DNA of 47,640 nt, taken from positions 1 to 47,640 of the forward strand of contig JABTVA010000019.1 of NCBI GenBank assembly GCA_015075075.1. Reading direction: 5' to 3'. This stretch comes from Deltaproteobacteria bacterium (GTDB taxonomy: Bacteria > Desulfobacterota > GWC2-55-46). Under the pieces are notes generated by a model. That model saw nothing but the letters and a program-made list of their open reading frames with translations. It was not told where the DNA came from and made no database searches. The stretch's first letter is position 1, and the number at the start of each line of letters is the position of its first letter. Shown one piece after another: positions 32,929 through 42,727 of this stretch. The translations under genes and the position numbers were made by a program.

Positions 32929-33168
32929 TCTTTTTAAAGAGGGGCAGGGGAGATTACCTTGAGGGCCGTTTATATCCCCTCGTCCCCTTTAGTCCACCAT
33001 TTTTCAAAAGTCCGAAGATAGGCTTCACCCTCCCCTGAATCCACTCCCGTCAAGGGAGGGGAGGATACCTGCCAGATTCTTCGCATCGCTCAGAATGACG
33101 AGCCAGGTCCTCCTGCCCTCTCCCCAGGGGGCAGAATTCGAGATTGCCGCGTTACGCTCGCAATGACG
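32929..33168. repeat. Intergenic repeats between unknown gene and groEL
   Basis: CCCCTCTTTTTAAAGAGGGG near 32929 and CCTCCCCTGAATCCACTCCC with TCAAGGGAGGGGAGGA near 33035-33064 are G/C-run repeats like those at 31.5 kb. REP-like pieces follow: ATCGCTCAGAATGACGAG (about 33085) and ACGCTCGCAATGACGAC (about 33152). No gene is visible in 32829-33208. Confidence 0.5.
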
Positions 33169-33208
33169 ACAAAAGAAAAGGATTGGTGGGCGCCAGCCCA
33201 TAATAAAA

Positions 33209-33236
33209 AACGGGGGCTGCGTTAGCAACCCCCGTT
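33209..33236 (-). terminator. Rho-independent terminator after groEL
   Basis: CGGGGGTTGCTAACGCAGCCCCCG on the minus strand forms a hairpin with an 8-bp G/C stem, followed by TTTTTTATTA. It lies 31 bases past the groEL stop. Confidence 0.9.
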
Positions 33237-33266
33237 CCGTTTTCATCCGTACAGCGTGAAACGGGC

Positions 33267-34940
<1,674 letters not shown>

Positions 34941-34963
34941 TTACGGGTTTTTTCCTTCCCGGC

Positions 34964-35245
34964 TTATTTCTCGACGACGCCCAGAATGTCCTCTTCCCTC
35001 ATGATGAGCAGGTCCTCGCCTTCGACCTTTATCTCGGTGCCCGCTGTACTTGCTGAAGATTATGTTGTCATTGACCTTGACGGTATGGGCTCGACCTTGC
35101 CGTTCTCCTTCTTGCCGGGGCCCACCGCGATTACCTTGCCCTCGGCGGTCTCCTTCGCGCTCTCGGGTATTGATGCCCCTTTCGTCTTCTCTTTCTCTTC
35201 GAGCCTCTTTACAATGACTCGATCGTGAAGCGGTCTGATCTTCAT
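34964..35245 (-). CDS. groES: Co-chaperonin GroES, frame broken by two indels
   Basis: GroES caps the GroEL ring. From ATG 35245 the protein reads [20 protein letters not shown] and [18 protein letters not shown], then the frame stops early at 35060. In other frames [14 protein letters not shown] and then [19 protein letters not shown] plus VVEK continue to a stop at 34964. One missing base near 35086 and one extra base near 35042 would restore a normal protein of about 94 residues. The mobile loop ([13 protein letters not shown]) is intact. As GroES is essential, these are most likely sequence errors. Confidence 0.92.
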
Positions 35246-35323
35246 TCTTTGCTCCTCCTTCTTGTGTTTAAGTTTTCAGATTATTGTCTTATCCGGCAGG
35301 GTGTAAACATTATTTTCGGTCTA

Positions 35324-35352
35324 AATATATGGCCCACTCCGGACTTTGTCAA
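35324..35352 (-). promoter_or_regulatory. Sigma-70-type promoter of groESL
   Basis: On the minus strand TTGACA (35352-35347), a 17-base spacer, then TATATT (35329-35324). It lies about 80 bases before the groES start. The -35 is perfect and the -10 differs at one base. Confidence 0.8.
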
Positions 35353-35360
35353 GGCGTTTT

Positions 35361-35386
35361 TTAGCACTCGCGAAAAAGAGTGCTAA
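35361..35386. promoter_or_regulatory. CIRCE operator (HrcA binding site)
   Basis: TTAGCACTC and GAGTGCTAA are a perfect match to both CIRCE arms. The spacer is 8 bases instead of the usual 9, which could be an indel error. It lies just upstream of the -35 box, so HrcA repression here may act by a slightly unusual geometry. Confidence 0.88.
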
Positions 35387-35541
35387 CACACCGGAATAAC
35401 TCGGTTTTTTACAAATCCCACGGTTTTTTGCCCATAAAAAGGGGCCGTGAAATCTTTTTACGGGCTGAATATAAAGCAGGCGGTACGGGAACAGGGCGGG
35501 CTTAAAGGATTAACTCGGGACAAAGAGGCACGTAAAAACAT

Positions 35542-35570
35542 TTGACAATAGACCGCCGATAGGCTACAGT
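35542..35570 (+). promoter_or_regulatory. Probable promoter of the cold-shock gene
   Basis: TTGACA at 35542-35547, a 17-base spacer, then TACAGT at 35565-35570. It leaves a leader of roughly 95 bases before the csp start, long as in many cold-shock genes. Confidence 0.6.
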
Positions 35571-35670
35571 GTTCAGGAATAAGTGGTTGCAGGTCGGTAT
35601 TTTGCTGAAAAGCATTGTCTTTCCAGGCAGGACCTCAAGAACTTATATACTTAGAAAGGAGGTCCTGAAC

Positions 35671-35871
35671 ATGGCAAAAGGCAGAGTGAAGTGGTTCAAT
35701 GAGTCCAAGGGTTTCGGGTTCATTGAGAGGGAGTCCGGGGACGATGTTTTCGTCCACTACTCCTCGATCCAGGGTGATGGCTTCAAAACCCTGAAAGAAG
35801 GCCAGGAAGTAGAGTTCGAAATAGCCAAGGACGCCAAGGGTTCCAAGGCGGTGAACGTAATACCCCAGTAA
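35671..35871 (+). CDS. Cold-shock domain protein (CspA family)
   Basis: A 66-residue single cold-shock domain, an RNA chaperone binding single-stranded RNA and DNA. RNP1 is KGFGFIE (about 13-19) and RNP2 is DVFVHYSSI (about 25-33). The chosen ATG at 35671 follows AGGAGG by 8 bases; the open frame extends upstream to 35569 but the extension is unlike the family. A G/C hairpin with a T-run ends the transcript. Its long leader suggests post-transcriptional control by temperature, as in other csp genes. It is transcribed away from groESL. Confidence 0.96.
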   Translation: MAKGRVKWFNESKGFGFIERESGDDVFVHYSSIQGDGFKTLKEGQEVEFEIAKDAKGSKAVNVIPQ

Positions 35872-35886
35872 GGCCTGAAAACGAAA

Positions 35887-35914
35887 GCCCCCGCGAAAGC
35901 GGGGGCTTTTTTTT
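35887..35914 (+). terminator. Rho-independent terminator after csp
   Basis: GCCCCCGC-GAAA-GCGGGGGC, an 8-bp perfect stem with a GNRA-type loop, followed by eight T residues. The stretch 35917-36240 beyond it shows no gene. Confidence 0.93.
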
Positions 35915-36255
35915 GAGACTGTTCAGCCAATTGTATCAATCGCTGAATGCCGCTTATTTTCTTCAGCTGGATTGAACAGTTCAGCTAACAGACTTTTTTT
36001 TCAAAATAGTTTTGCTCCTACAAAAGACCACAGCCGTCTGTCAGCTCTACGACATCCTGAACCAAGCCCTCCCATGCTGAAATTATAAAAACCCCTTTCA
36101 TTTCATGATGTTTCGCTTGTTTGACCTGCGGCCACGCAACTTTCCTATTGTAAGCCGAACCCCCTTTGAAGTATAATAACTGTAACTTTTGTAACCTGCT
36201 ATAATCAGATTTGGATGGGCGGGCGAGGCGGGTTACTGGCAAGGAGGTGTGGGCT

Positions 36256-36792
36256 ATGGTTACTGAGATGAACCCCATAGAGCACTTCAAGGAGCTGGTT
36301 TCCGACGCTATGAAGCACCAGAAGGTCAAGGCCGGTGAGCTGGCCGAGTTCTATCTCTCGTCCCTTCTCACGAGCTTCCTTACCGTCGAGCGGCTGCCGG
36401 ACGAGCCCCTGGCCACCACCTACCTTAAGGCCCTGGGCGCGACCAGGGAGGTGCAATTCCAGCAGATGAAGCAGCTCGGCGACGTCTCGCTCTTCACCTC
36501 CGGTTTCTTCTCGGACAGCCTGAAGAGGAAGATAGTAGACATAGACTATTACATGGCAATGGGCTCGGCCTCTTACGGCTTTCTGGCGAACATGCACAGG
36601 GGCGGCAGGAACGAGGATGTCGCGAAGCTCTTCGGGGAGCTTGCAAGCAAATTCGCGGCCTTTGCCGACGTGCTGACCGAGGTAAGCGAAAGGAGCAGGC
36701 TCACCTCCCCGATTGATATCCTCCGCATCTACGAGAGGTGGCTCCGCACCCGAGCAGGCTCGCGGAAAAGGTATTGCGCGAGATGGGCATAG
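36256..36792 (+). CDS. Protein of unknown function, probable 3' frameshift
   Basis: Soluble, mostly helical protein of about 178 residues with no family I recognise. The ATG at 36256 follows AAGGAGG. Segments include MNPIEHFKELVSDAMKHQKV, KAGELAEFYLSSLLTSFLTV and KIVDIDYYMAMGSASYGFLA. Near 36760 the natural continuation appears in another frame (SRLAEKVLREMGIEPQEAS, stop at 36827), suggesting a one-base indel. The last residues in the present frame (GSRKRYCARWA) look artificial. It is followed by a terminator-like hairpin and is separate from the OLD nuclease gene, whose base composition is quite different. Base composition matches the host. Confidence 0.7.
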   Translation: MVTEMNPIEHFKELVSDAMKHQKVKAGELAEFYLSSLLTSFLTVERLPDEPLATTYLKALGATREVQFQQMKQLGDVSLFTSGFFSDSLKRKIVDIDYYMAMGSASYGFLANMHRGGRNEDVAKLFGELASKFAAFADVLTEVSERSRLTSPIDILRIYERWLRTRAGSRKRYCARWA

Positions 36793-36850
36793 AGCCGCAG
36801 GAAGCGAGCACGAAAAACCTGCATTGAGCAGATCATAAAAGTATTACAGA

Positions 36851-36885
36851 AGCCGGTCCAGATAGCTATGGATCGGCTTTTATTG
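36851..36885 (+). terminator. Probable terminator after the unknown gene
   Basis: AGCCGGTCCA and TGGATCGGCT pair with one bulge and are followed by TTTTATT. It ends the unit starting at 36256 and separates it from the A+T-rich nuclease gene. Confidence 0.65.
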
Positions 36886-36942
36886 AACATTTAAACGAAA
36901 AATATATGTTGCCTCGCAAAAATTTTTATTGTATTTTGAATT

Positions 36943-38100
36943 ATGCTCACAAAATTGCATGTCCGCCATTATCGTTGTTTAGAAAATATAAATATTCCTC
37001 TTGGAAAATTGACAGCTTTTGTGGGCCCAAATGGAGCTGGCAAAACCTCTTTGCTCCGGTCAATGGATCTTGTTGTTGGTGATACTTGGCCGAGCCTTCG
37101 AAGCTTCCGCATACCTCAGGACTTCTCATCTTTCGATCCCTCAAGAGATATTGAGATTACCATTCATTTTGACCCTCCTTATCTTCATAAAGATACTCTT
37201 TCTCAAGAGCACACTATCACTGCAATTACCTTGAAATGCAAACCTTATAAAAGGTCAGGGAGATGGGGGGAAGCGGGAGACCTACATGTTGATATTGAGC
37301 CACTGGATGGTAAAGGAAGTATTCCAACCATTGCCATTAGCAAGCCTCAACAAGGACAAAAGCCACAATTCGGCCAACTTAAGGTCGGCACCGATCTGAG
37401 AGAACATGCACGCATACTCTTTATAGATCATCGACGTAACCTCGCACAACATCTCCCCGGCACTCGCGGTTCAATTCTCGGGCGGCTATTACAATCGGCA
37501 AGAAAACAATTTACAAACCAAATTGATTTTAAAAGATCATACGAGCAAGCAATGGATGTTTTGCGTAATGAGCGCGTAAAGAAAATCGAAGAGACCATCT
37601 CTGAAACGGCAAAACAAATGCTTGGATTTCTCGGTCGCAATCAGACGACATCAGTTGATATAAAATTTGGTTTTGCAGATCCCATCAACCCTTTCAATTC
37701 CTTACGCCTGCAATTCCATGATTCAGGGCTCTCGATTCCGGGTGAAGAATTGGGACTTGGCATCCAGAGTGCGATGGTTGTTGGAATTTTTGAGGCTTTT
37801 CGTCAATTAGGAGGGAATTTTGGCACGATAGCTATTGAAGAGCCAGAGATGTATTTGCATCCTCAGGCACAGCGTTATTTCTATCGACTTCTCTGTGAAA
37901 TGAGCGAAAACAATCAATGTCAAATAATTTACTCGACTCATTCTCCGATTTTTGCCGATGTCAATCGCTTCGAGACGCTTCGATTAGTTCGCAGAGAATC
38001 CGGCAAGCATAGTCAAGTAACCTTCATAGCTGATAAGGAGCAAGATCCTAAAGCTGGCGCGAGATGGATTCAAGCTTGGCGGAAAATTCGATACGGCTAG
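36943..38100 (+). CDS. OLD-family ATPase domain (putative defence nuclease, N-terminal part)
   Basis: A 385-residue ABC/SMC-like ATPase half of an overcoming-lysogenization-defect (OLD) nuclease. Walker A GPNGAGKTS is at 28-36, the signature-like GEELGLGIQSAM at 267-278, Walker B IAIEEPEMYLHP at 297-308, and STHSPIFAD at 331-339. The frame stops just where a TOPRIM domain continues in the next frame (see the following entry), so the two are probably one gene split by an extra A in the AAAA at 38083-38086. The gene is clearly more A+T-rich than its neighbours, which suggests recent transfer. Known OLD proteins act against phages; that role here is inference. No UvrD-type partner is present, arguing against a Gabija pair. 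Confidence 0.85.
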   Translation: MLTKLHVRHYRCLENINIPLGKLTAFVGPNGAGKTSLLRSMDLVVGDTWPSLRSFRIPQDFSSFDPSRDIEITIHFDPPYLHKDTLSQEHTITAITLKCKPYKRSGRWGEAGDLHVDIEPLDGKGSIPTIAISKPQQGQKPQFGQLKVGTDLREHARILFIDHRRNLAQHLPGTRGSILGRLLQSARKQFTNQIDFKRSYEQAMDVLRNERVKKIEETISETAKQMLGFLGRNQTTSVDIKFGFADPINPFNSLRLQFHDSGLSIPGEELGLGIQSAMVVGIFEAFRQLGGNFGTIAIEEPEMYLHPQAQRYFYRLLCEMSENNQCQIIYSTHSPIFADVNRFETLRLVRRESGKHSQVTFIADKEQDPKAGARWIQAWRKIRYG

Positions 38101-38587
38101 GAACGAAGTTTTATTCGCAAGTAGGGCTTTATTACTCGAAGGATATGGTGACCGCATTGCCGCACTCACGGTGGCTGAAAAATTAGATTTCGATTTGGAT
38201 GCTGAAGGAATTGTTATCGTGGATTGCGGCGGAAAAACAGGAATCATGCTAGTAGCCAGAGTATGTCGCGCATTGAAAATTCCTTTTGTGGTACTTCATG
38301 ATGAAGATGTTTGGCCAACAGAAAATTTGGATCGAGAAAAAATGAAAAAACAAGAGGACGAAAACAAAAATGAAATAGAAAAGAATCGCAAGCTCAAAGA
38401 GGCCGTTGGGGATAACAATCCCCTTTTTATATTGAAACCAAGTTTAGAATCACAGCTCGGAATAGGACGGGATGCACAAGACAAGCCAAGGAAAATTGCA
38501 GAAAAATTGGAAAAAATTGATCTATCTAAAAATAATGGGCTTGAACCGCTCTTAAAAGCAGTAAAAGCAATATGGGGGATTGACTAA
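38088..38587 (+). CDS. TOPRIM nuclease domain of the OLD-family protein (C-terminal part)
   Basis: In the frame one base ahead of the ATPase, the sequence reads KFDTARNEVLFASRALLLEG, with the TOPRIM glutamate in LLLEGYGDR, then GIVIVDCGGKTGIMLVARVC and FVVLHDEDVWPTE with the acidic DED, ending at 38587. An ATG at 38171 lies inside the domain and would lose the essential glutamate, so it is not a likely start. Joined to the ATPase the protein would have about 548 residues, normal for OLD. A lysine/glutamate-rich insert (KMKKQEDENKNEIEKNRKLK) follows the DxD motif. Independent translation is possible but unlikely. Confidence 0.8.
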
Positions 38588-38684
38588 AAGCACTTCGGAA
38601 CAAGGTGTTTTTGCAAGAGAAATGACTATCGTGAGATAGAAAAAAATATCACAGTTCTATTATAGCCAAAATATAGCCAAAATC

Positions 38685-39524
38685 TCAGAAAATCGCCCTG
38701 GCCGCTCCAATTATTATGGTAGTAAAAGCCGTCCCTGGCGGGAGCGGCGAGCGGACCACGAGCCTCCCTTTTTGAAGGCCGTCTTCCGTTATATAGCCGA
38801 GGGCCAGGTCTTTCTGCGTATCGTCCCTCAAGGAGAGCAGCCTTCCTTCAAGCCCCTCACCATCTTCCTTCGTGAACCTCAGGCCCACTGAGCCGGTCTC
38901 TATTTTTATCTCCCTCGCGTCCTTGAAATACTCCCTGAACCTCTTTGCCCTCCACTCTGTCCTTTTTGCAACGCTCTTGGGGACTGCCTGGGGCAACACT
39001 CGCACCCTTAAGACCCTGGGCCGGGACTGGAACCTGTACGCGTCCAGTATGTGCCCGAGCTCGTCTTCCCTTTCGATTGCGACGACCAGGTCCGGGGAAA
39101 GGAGGTCGATCTTGTACTGCTTGTATATCCTCCCTATGCTTCCCGTGACGAGGCCCGTAGTGTCTATAACAAGCTTTTCGCATCTTTCGAGGGCCGCGTC
39201 CATGAGGAGCTTAGCGCCCGCAAGGGACGGGACGAGGTTCCCGGGCGGGCTAAGCGCGCCTGTGAAATAAAATCCCTCGACAGCTATCTCCTTCCATCCC
39301 CTGAAACCTTTTTTCACCAGCCCCCATGCCATGGTCGCCGGAGGGCCTATGTGCGATTGCCCGGTATCGAGGTCGAGCGCGCCCGTTCCGCCTTGCCTTG
39401 AAAGGCGGTCGAGGAGCCGGCCCGCCATCGCGGTCTTTCCGGTATCCGCGCCGCCTACGAGCATTATGCTCCTCGCGTTGCCGGAGGAAATGGCTTTTAT
39501 TATATCGTCCTCAGAGCTGGTCAT
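38685..39524 (-). CDS. Clp1/Grc3-like polynucleotide kinase domain protein
   Basis: A 279-residue P-loop protein. The Walker A GGADTGKT is at 24-31, and ALDLDTGQSHIGPPATMAWG at 49-68 matches the DLDxGQxxxxPP motif of Clp1/Grc3/Nol9 polynucleotide 5'-kinases. EKLVIDTTGLVTGSIGRIYK is the likely Walker B/substrate segment. In archaea and eukaryotes such enzymes phosphorylate 5'-hydroxyl RNA ends; bacterial members are poorly known. The C-terminal region (LRFTKEDGEGLEGRLLSLRD, DLALGYITEDGLQKGRLVV) resembles the C-terminal extension of the family. It stands alone between the OLD gene and gcvT, on the opposite strand. Role in RNA repair is inference. Confidence 0.75.
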   Translation of the reverse strand: MTSSEDDIIKAISSGNARSIMLVGGADTGKTAMAGRLLDRLSRQGGTGALDLDTGQSHIGPPATMAWGLVKKGFRGWKEIAVEGFYFTGALSPPGNLVPSLAGAKLLMDAALERCEKLVIDTTGLVTGSIGRIYKQYKIDLLSPDLVVAIEREDELGHILDAYRFQSRPRVLRVRVLPQAVPKSVAKRTEWRAKRFREYFKDAREIKIETGSVGLRFTKEDGEGLEGRLLSLRDDTQKDLALGYITEDGLQKGRLVVRSPLPPGTAFTTIIIGAARAIF

Positions 39525-39734
39525 GATGAATAGGAGGTTCCGGCCGCCTCGTTCGAGTGCCGTTTAAGCGTATGATATCAGAAAAAAGATGTTCGGCACG
39601 CGAACCCGAAACAGGCACTGAAAACCACCGTTTTTTTCTTTGACATTTTTCGACCTTTTGGTAATATTCAAGCTGCCTTAATAATCCGGAGGTAATTTCA
39701 AGGCTTTTTACGCCTGTTTCGCTCATTTCACCTG

Positions 39735-40829
39735 GTGCTTAAAAGAACCCCGCTATATGACACTCACGTTTCCCTGGGGGCCCGGATGGTCCCTTTCGCC
39801 GGCTGGGAAATGCCTGTACAGTATACTGGAGTGAAAGAGGAGCACCTCGCGGTGCGCTCCTCATGCGGGCTATTTGACGTAAGCCACATGGGCGAGATAG
39901 AGGTCTCGGGCGACCGGGCGATCGACTTTGTCCAGCTCCTCATAACAAACGACATAGAGCGCGTATCCGACGGGCAGTGCCAGTACGCGCTCCTTTGCAG
40001 GGACAGCGGCGGCGTGGTGGACGACCTAATCGTCTACCGCTTCAATATCGACCGCTATCTTTTCGTGGTCAACGCCTCCAACGCCGGGAAGGTGCTCGGA
40101 TGGATGAAGGAGGTCCAGGCAAGGGAGGACTTCCCGGATGTCGGAATAGAAGACCAGGGAGGACAGTACGCCCAACTCGCGCTCCAGGGCCCGGCGGCAA
40201 TTGAGATTTTAAGGCCGCTCCTGGATATCGACCCGGCAGAGATAGGGCATTTCAGGTTCCACATGGGCCTTATCAGCGATAATATCGAGGCCGTTGTATC
40301 AAGGACAGGGTACACCGGCGCTGACGGGTTCGAGATATACCTGGCGCCGGAGGACGCGGAGACGGCCTGGAAGGCGATAATGGAGGCGGGTAGCGGCCAC
40401 AATCTACGGCCAGCGGGGCTCGGTGCCAGGGACACGCTCCGGCTTGAGATGGGCTATCCCCTCTACGGGCACGAGCTGGGTGAGGAAATAACCCCCATAG
40501 AGGCCGGGCTCGGCAAATATGTAAGGTTCACCAAGGACTTCATCGGAAGGGACGTCCTTGAAAGGCAGGCCAGGGAAGGCGCGGGAAGGACCCTCGTGGG
40601 CATAAGGATGCTCGAGCCCGGAGTGCCCAGGCAGGGCTATGAGATCCACGCGGGCGGGAAGAAAACAGGGGAGGTCACAAGCGGGACCGTCTCCCCCTCC
40701 CTCCATGTCGGAATCGCGATGGGCTTCGTTGCACCGGAGACGTCAAGGCCCGGGGCTGAGGTCAGCATAGTAATAAGGGGGCGGGCAGCGAAAGCGGAGA
40801 TAACCACCCTGCCGTTTTATAGAAAGTAG
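39735..40829 (+). CDS. gcvT: Aminomethyltransferase (glycine cleavage T protein)
   Basis: GcvT (364 residues) transfers the one-carbon unit from the aminomethylated H protein to tetrahydrofolate and frees ammonia. Family features include LKRTPLYDTHVSLGARMVPF, FAGWEMPVQYTGVKEEHLAV, FDVSHMGEIEVSG, and SRTGYTGADGFEIY; the C-terminal domain ends with the barrel motif. The start is GTG at 39735, fitted to the family start, with no strong Shine-Dalgarno sequence visible. It is the first gene of the gcvT-gcvH-gcvPA-gcvPB operon, with 43 bases to gcvH. Confidence 0.95.
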   Translation: MLKRTPLYDTHVSLGARMVPFAGWEMPVQYTGVKEEHLAVRSSCGLFDVSHMGEIEVSGDRAIDFVQLLITNDIERVSDGQCQYALLCRDSGGVVDDLIVYRFNIDRYLFVVNASNAGKVLGWMKEVQAREDFPDVGIEDQGGQYAQLALQGPAAIEILRPLLDIDPAEIGHFRFHMGLISDNIEAVVSRTGYTGADGFEIYLAPEDAETAWKAIMEAGSGHNLRPAGLGARDTLRLEMGYPLYGHELGEEITPIEAGLGKYVRFTKDFIGRDVLERQAREGAGRTLVGIRMLEPGVPRQGYEIHAGGKKTGEVTSGTVSPSLHVGIAMGFVAPETSRPGAEVSIVIRGRAAKAEITTLPFYRK

Positions 40830-40872
40830 CGGCCTAATATCGTACCCAAAAGAGGAAAGGAGAAGCACCGTT

Positions 40873-41259
40873 ATGGAGTTCCCGAAGGACCTTAAGTACA
40901 CCAAGGAGCACGAATGGGTTAAGGTCGAAGGAAAGATAGCAACCATCGGAATAACCGACTACGCCCAGGACTCTCTTGGGGACGTGGTCTACGTGGAACT
41001 GCCGCCCGAGGGCGGCTCGGTCACGAAGCACGAGCCCTTCGGGGTGGTCGAGTCCGTAAAGGCGGTCTCGGACCTCTACTCCCCGGTTAGCGGGAGCGTC
41101 ACCGAGGTGAACGACGCCATCATCGACAGCCCCGAGGCGATAAACGAAGACCCGTACGGGGACGCCTGGATGATAAAGGTCGAGATAGCCGGCCAGAGCG
41201 AGCTTGACGACCTCCTTACCGCCGACGAGTACCAGAAGTTCATCGAGGAAGAGAAATAA
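40873..41259 (+). CDS. gcvH: Glycine cleavage H protein
   Basis: The 128-residue lipoyl carrier shuttling the aminomethyl group between P and T proteins. The lipoyl-lysine is Lys63 in GVVESVKAVSDLYSP. The start ATG follows AGGAAAGGAGAAG, and EFPKDLKYTKEHEWVKVEG is the standard N-terminus. The length is typical. The next gene, gcvPA, begins 6 bases after its stop. Lipoylation would need LipA/LipB or LplA encoded elsewhere; none is in the window. Confidence 0.97.
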   Translation: MEFPKDLKYTKEHEWVKVEGKIATIGITDYAQDSLGDVVYVELPPEGGSVTKHEPFGVVESVKAVSDLYSPVSGSVTEVNDAIIDSPEAINEDPYGDAWMIKVEIAGQSELDDLLTADEYQKFIEEEK

Positions 41260-41265
41260 GCTGCT

Positions 41266-42609
41266 GTGCCCTACATCCCCCATACCGAAGAAGACATCGG
41301 AAAAATCCTTAAGGCAGCCGGCGCGTCCAGTATAGACGACGCGCTATCGGCGCTTCCGGCAAACTTACGCTCCAGGACGCCGCTCGATGTGCCGGCGGGG
41401 CTCTCGGAACAGGAGCTCCTGGGGCATCTCAAGCGGCTCGGCTCCAGGAACTCGACGGTGGAGGATTATTCGAGCTTCCTCGGCGGCGGGGCATACAACC
41501 ATTACATACCGGCAATAGTAGATAGCCTCATCTCAAGGTCCGAGTTCTACACCTCCTACACGCCTTACCAGCCCGAGCTATCGCAGGGCACGCTCCAGGC
41601 CATATTCGAGTACCAGACCTTCGTGTGCCAGCTTACGGGCATGGACGTAAGCAACGCCTCCCTTTATGACGGCGCCACGGCGGTTGCCGAGGCCGTGCTC
41701 ATGGCAAGGAGGTTAACCGGCAGGAACGGGATCGTCCTTTCAGCCGCCCTGCACCCGGAGTACAGGGATACGGTAAGGACCTATCTGGCAGGCTCGGGCG
41801 ACCGCCTCTCTGAAATAAGTTTTTGCGCTGAAACCGGAACGACCCTCCCTGAGGCCGTCGAGAACGCCATAAATGGCGATACGGCCTGCGTGGTCGTGCA
41901 GCACCCTAATTTTTTCGGCTGTCTTGAGGACGTTGAGGCGATTAGCGGCATAGTCCACGGGAAAGGCGCCCTTTTGATAGTGGCGGTAAGCGAGGCCGTT
42001 TCGCTCGGCATGCTTAAGCCGCCCGGCGAGGTGGGCGTTGACATAGCCGTGGGCGAGAACCAGTCTTTCGGAAACCCGCTCTCCTACGGTGGCCCGTACC
42101 TGGGCTTCATGGCCACACGGACGGAGTTCGTCCGCCAGATGCCTGGGCGCATCGTCGGCCAGACCGTTGACAAGAACGGCAGGAGGGCCTTCTGCCTGAC
42201 CTTCGCCACAAGGGAGCAGCACATAAGGAGGGAGCGGGCGACCTCCAATATCTGCACGAACCACGGCCTTTCGGCGCTCGCGGCGTCCATTCATCTGGCG
42301 GCGCTCGGCGGAGTGGGCCTTAAGAGGCTCGCAAGCCTCAACCTTTCAAAGGCCGAATACCTTAAAAAGAGGCTCGTTGAGGCAGGGGCGGAACCCGCCT
42401 TCAGCACGCCCACCTTCAACGAGTTCGCTATCAAGGTCAAAAAGGAGCCAGATGCGGTGCTTGGGAAACTCCTTCAGAAGAAGATAATCGGGGGCATTCC
42501 GCTCAAGCGGTTCTACCCCGCGCTCGACCGCCATATCCTCGTGGCCGCGACAGAGATGAACTCGAAAGAGGAGATGGACAGGTTCGCCTCGGAGCTCAAG
42601 GGGGCGTAG
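41266..42609 (+). CDS. gcvPA: Glycine dehydrogenase (decarboxylating) subunit 1
   Basis: The 447-residue N-terminal half of the two-subunit P protein, which decarboxylates glycine with pyridoxal phosphate in the partner subunit. It has YIPHTEEDIGKILKAAGASS, DYSSFLGGGAYNHYIPAIV, FYTSYTPYQPELSQGTLQAI and NICTNHGLSALAASIHLAAL. The start is GTG at 41266. No PLP lysine is expected in this subunit. The length is normal and the frame clean, in contrast with gcvPB downstream. Confidence 0.96.
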   Translation: MPYIPHTEEDIGKILKAAGASSIDDALSALPANLRSRTPLDVPAGLSEQELLGHLKRLGSRNSTVEDYSSFLGGGAYNHYIPAIVDSLISRSEFYTSYTPYQPELSQGTLQAIFEYQTFVCQLTGMDVSNASLYDGATAVAEAVLMARRLTGRNGIVLSAALHPEYRDTVRTYLAGSGDRLSEISFCAETGTTLPEAVENAINGDTACVVVQHPNFFGCLEDVEAISGIVHGKGALLIVAVSEAVSLGMLKPPGEVGVDIAVGENQSFGNPLSYGGPYLGFMATRTEFVRQMPGRIVGQTVDKNGRRAFCLTFATREQHIRRERATSNICTNHGLSALAASIHLAALGGVGLKRLASLNLSKAEYLKKRLVEAGAEPAFSTPTFNEFAIKVKKEPDAVLGKLLQKKIIGGIPLKRFYPALDRHILVAATEMNSKEEMDRFASELKGA

Positions 42610-42630
42610 CTCTCCGTCGAGGAACTGCAA

Positions 42631-42662
42631 TCTCCCCCTTTTCTAAAGGGGGATTTAAGAGA
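42631..42662. repeat. G/C-run inverted repeat inside the gcv operon
   Basis: TCTCCCCCTTTTCTAAAGGG and GGATTTAAGAGA form a short palindrome of the same kind as those at 31.5 and 32.9 kb. It lies between gcvPA and gcvPB. Confidence 0.5.
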
Positions 42663-42727
42663 CTATTCGCCGGAGCGCGGGCCGAAAAAGCCCGGTTATA
42701 GCCACTTACTTGCACAGGTATAAAGAA

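Noticed and set aside
35569..35670. Longer cold-shock protein starting at 35569.
   Set aside because: The extension has no family match and lies in the leader; the ATG at 35671 has AGGAGG at the right distance.
36943..38587. Gabija (GajA/GajB) or PARIS (AriA/AriB) defence system.
   Set aside because: No UvrD-like helicase follows, so Gabija is not supported. The TOPRIM part reads as a direct continuation of the ATPase in the next frame, with OLD-type motifs rather than the DUF4435 of AriB.
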